Position numbers and translations under genes: made by a program. From contig JANYFI010000308.1 of NCBI GenBank assembly GCA_025362765.1, positions 1 to 5,784 on the forward strand: a DNA stretch of 5,784 bases, read 5' to 3'. Origin of the DNA: Ferruginibacter sp. Lineage in GTDB: Bacteria > Bacteroidota > Bacteroidia > Chitinophagales > Chitinophagaceae. This document shows, piece after piece, positions 5,155 to 5,784 of this stretch (the stretch's first letter is position 1; each line of letters begins with the position of its first letter). The notes under the pieces are model-generated. The model did not search any database and was not told the origin of the DNA. It worked only from the letters and a program-made list of their open reading frames with translations.

Positions 5155-5784
5155 ATGTTAAAGGAAGAAAGACATAAAATTATTTTAAGGGAAATCAACC
5201 TGCACAACAAGGTAATGACTACTGATTTAAGTGAATCATTGGCTGTATCTGAAGATACTATTCGTAGAGATTTGAATGAATTAGCCGAATTGGATATGCT
5301 GCTAAAAGTGCATGGAGGCGCAATGAGTAAGACCTTTCATTATCCTTTTAACGGCCAAAGTGCAGTGTATGCATCAGAAGCAAAACAAATTATTGCAGGC
5401 AAGGCCATCTCACTTTTTAAAAAAGACATGCTGATTTTGATGGAAGGAGGAACAACCATTATGGAAATTGCCAAACAAATACCGGCAGATTTACATGCTA
5501 CTTTTTTAACTGTTTGTCCCCAGGTTGCTTTAACACTGGCAGAACATGACAACATAGATGTAATTACCATCGGAGGCAGGCTGGCAAAAAATGCCAACAT
5601 ACACACTGGCGCCAGTGTAATCAATGAATTGGCGGGCATAAAAACGGATTTATGTATCATCGGCACCAATGGCATTTCTGTTGAAGCCGGATTAACAGAC
5701 TCGGATTGGGAGGTGGTGCAGGTGATAAAGGCAATGATACGGGCAGCAAAAAAAGTAGCGGTGGTTTGCATTGCTGAAAAATTC
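5155..5784 (+). CDS. DeoR-family transcriptional regulator, N-terminal 210 residues (3' end outside window)
   Basis: This is the start of a DeoR/GlpR-type repressor, and the frame remains open at the window end. The family usually has about 250 residues, so around 40 are missing. Residues 1-55 form the winged helix-turn-helix: MLKEERHKIIL, then TTDLSESLAVSEDTIRRDL (22-40, with the family's S-x-x-TIRRDL recognition helix) and the wing ending KVHGGA (51-56). The DeoRC sensor domain follows, with EGGTT (97-101), TIGGRL (138-143), GTNGIS (170-175), GLTDSDWEVVQVIKAMI (179-195) and AAKKVAVV (197-204). This domain normally binds a phosphorylated sugar, which relieves repression. Divergence from murQ across 110 bases suggests control of the murQ-transporter-kinase operon and of itself. 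MurNAc-6-phosphate or GlcNAc-6-phosphate are reasonable inducers, but that is inference. There is no Shine-Dalgarno. The start is supported by the normal family N-terminus. Confidence 0.92.
   Translation, partial: MLKEERHKIILREINLHNKVMTTDLSESLAVSEDTIRRDLNELAELDMLLKVHGGAMSKTFHYPFNGQSAVYASEAKQIIAGKAISLFKKDMLILMEGGTTIMEIAKQIPADLHATFLTVCPQVALTLAEHDNIDVITIGGRLAKNANIHTGASVINELAGIKTDLCIIGTNGISVEAGLTDSDWEVVQVIKAMIRAAKKVAVVCIAEKF

Noticed and set aside
5340..5771. A 143-codon minus-strand open frame opposite the DeoR-family gene.
   Set aside because: The plus strand here encodes clear DeoRC-domain motifs. The antisense frame has no family features.

Overview
The window looks like a chromosomal segment of a member of the Bacteroidota, plausibly a Chitinophagaceae-like environmental species. 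This is inferred from the gene families and from the start sites: no start codon has a clear Shine-Dalgarno sequence, the bases upstream of some starts are A-rich, and base composition is moderately AT-rich. No rRNA, tRNA, CRISPR array or insertion sequence is visible. The whole window is dense amino-sugar or acid-sugar catabolism.

Layout. (1) Positions 1-2083, plus strand: the C-terminal half of a dihydrodipicolinate synthase/N-acetylneuraminate lyase (DHDPS/NAL) family aldolase, then a complete SLC5-type sodium:solute symporter. They are 41 bases apart and probably form one operon. (2) Positions 2084-5044, minus strand: a three-gene operon read murQ -> FucP/NagP-type MFS sugar transporter -> BadF/BadG-type amino-sugar kinase. 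The MFS stop and kinase start overlap as ATGA. The kinase stop codon directly abuts the symporter stop codon, with no base between the convergent genes. (3) Positions 5045-5154: a 110-base divergent control region with phased direct repeats and a palindrome. (4) Positions 5155-5784, plus strand: the first 210 residues of a DeoR-family repressor, cut by the window end.

How the genes work together. MurQ cleaves the lactyl ether of MurNAc-6-phosphate to give GlcNAc-6-phosphate. Bacteroidota generally lack the PTS route (MurP) used by Escherichia coli, so a transporter plus a cytoplasmic kinase is the expected substitute. The operon therefore reads as PTS-independent salvage of N-acetylmuramic acid, the same trio (transporter, kinase, etherase) described in Tannerella forsythia as murT-murK-murQ. 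The divergent DeoR protein is the obvious candidate regulator, probably sensing a sugar phosphate. The convergent aldolase/symporter pair resembles sialic-acid or related acid-sugar uptake and cleavage, which would join the same GlcNAc-6-phosphate pool, but its substrate cannot be fixed from sequence alone.

The most unusual signal is at the MFS/kinase junction. An A9 tract contains the heptamer A AAA AAC in exactly the frame where a -1 shift would bypass the MFS stop and continue into the kinase, predicting a possible transporter-kinase fusion protein. This is a hypothesis. An A-rich initiation region with simple translational coupling is the conservative alternative.
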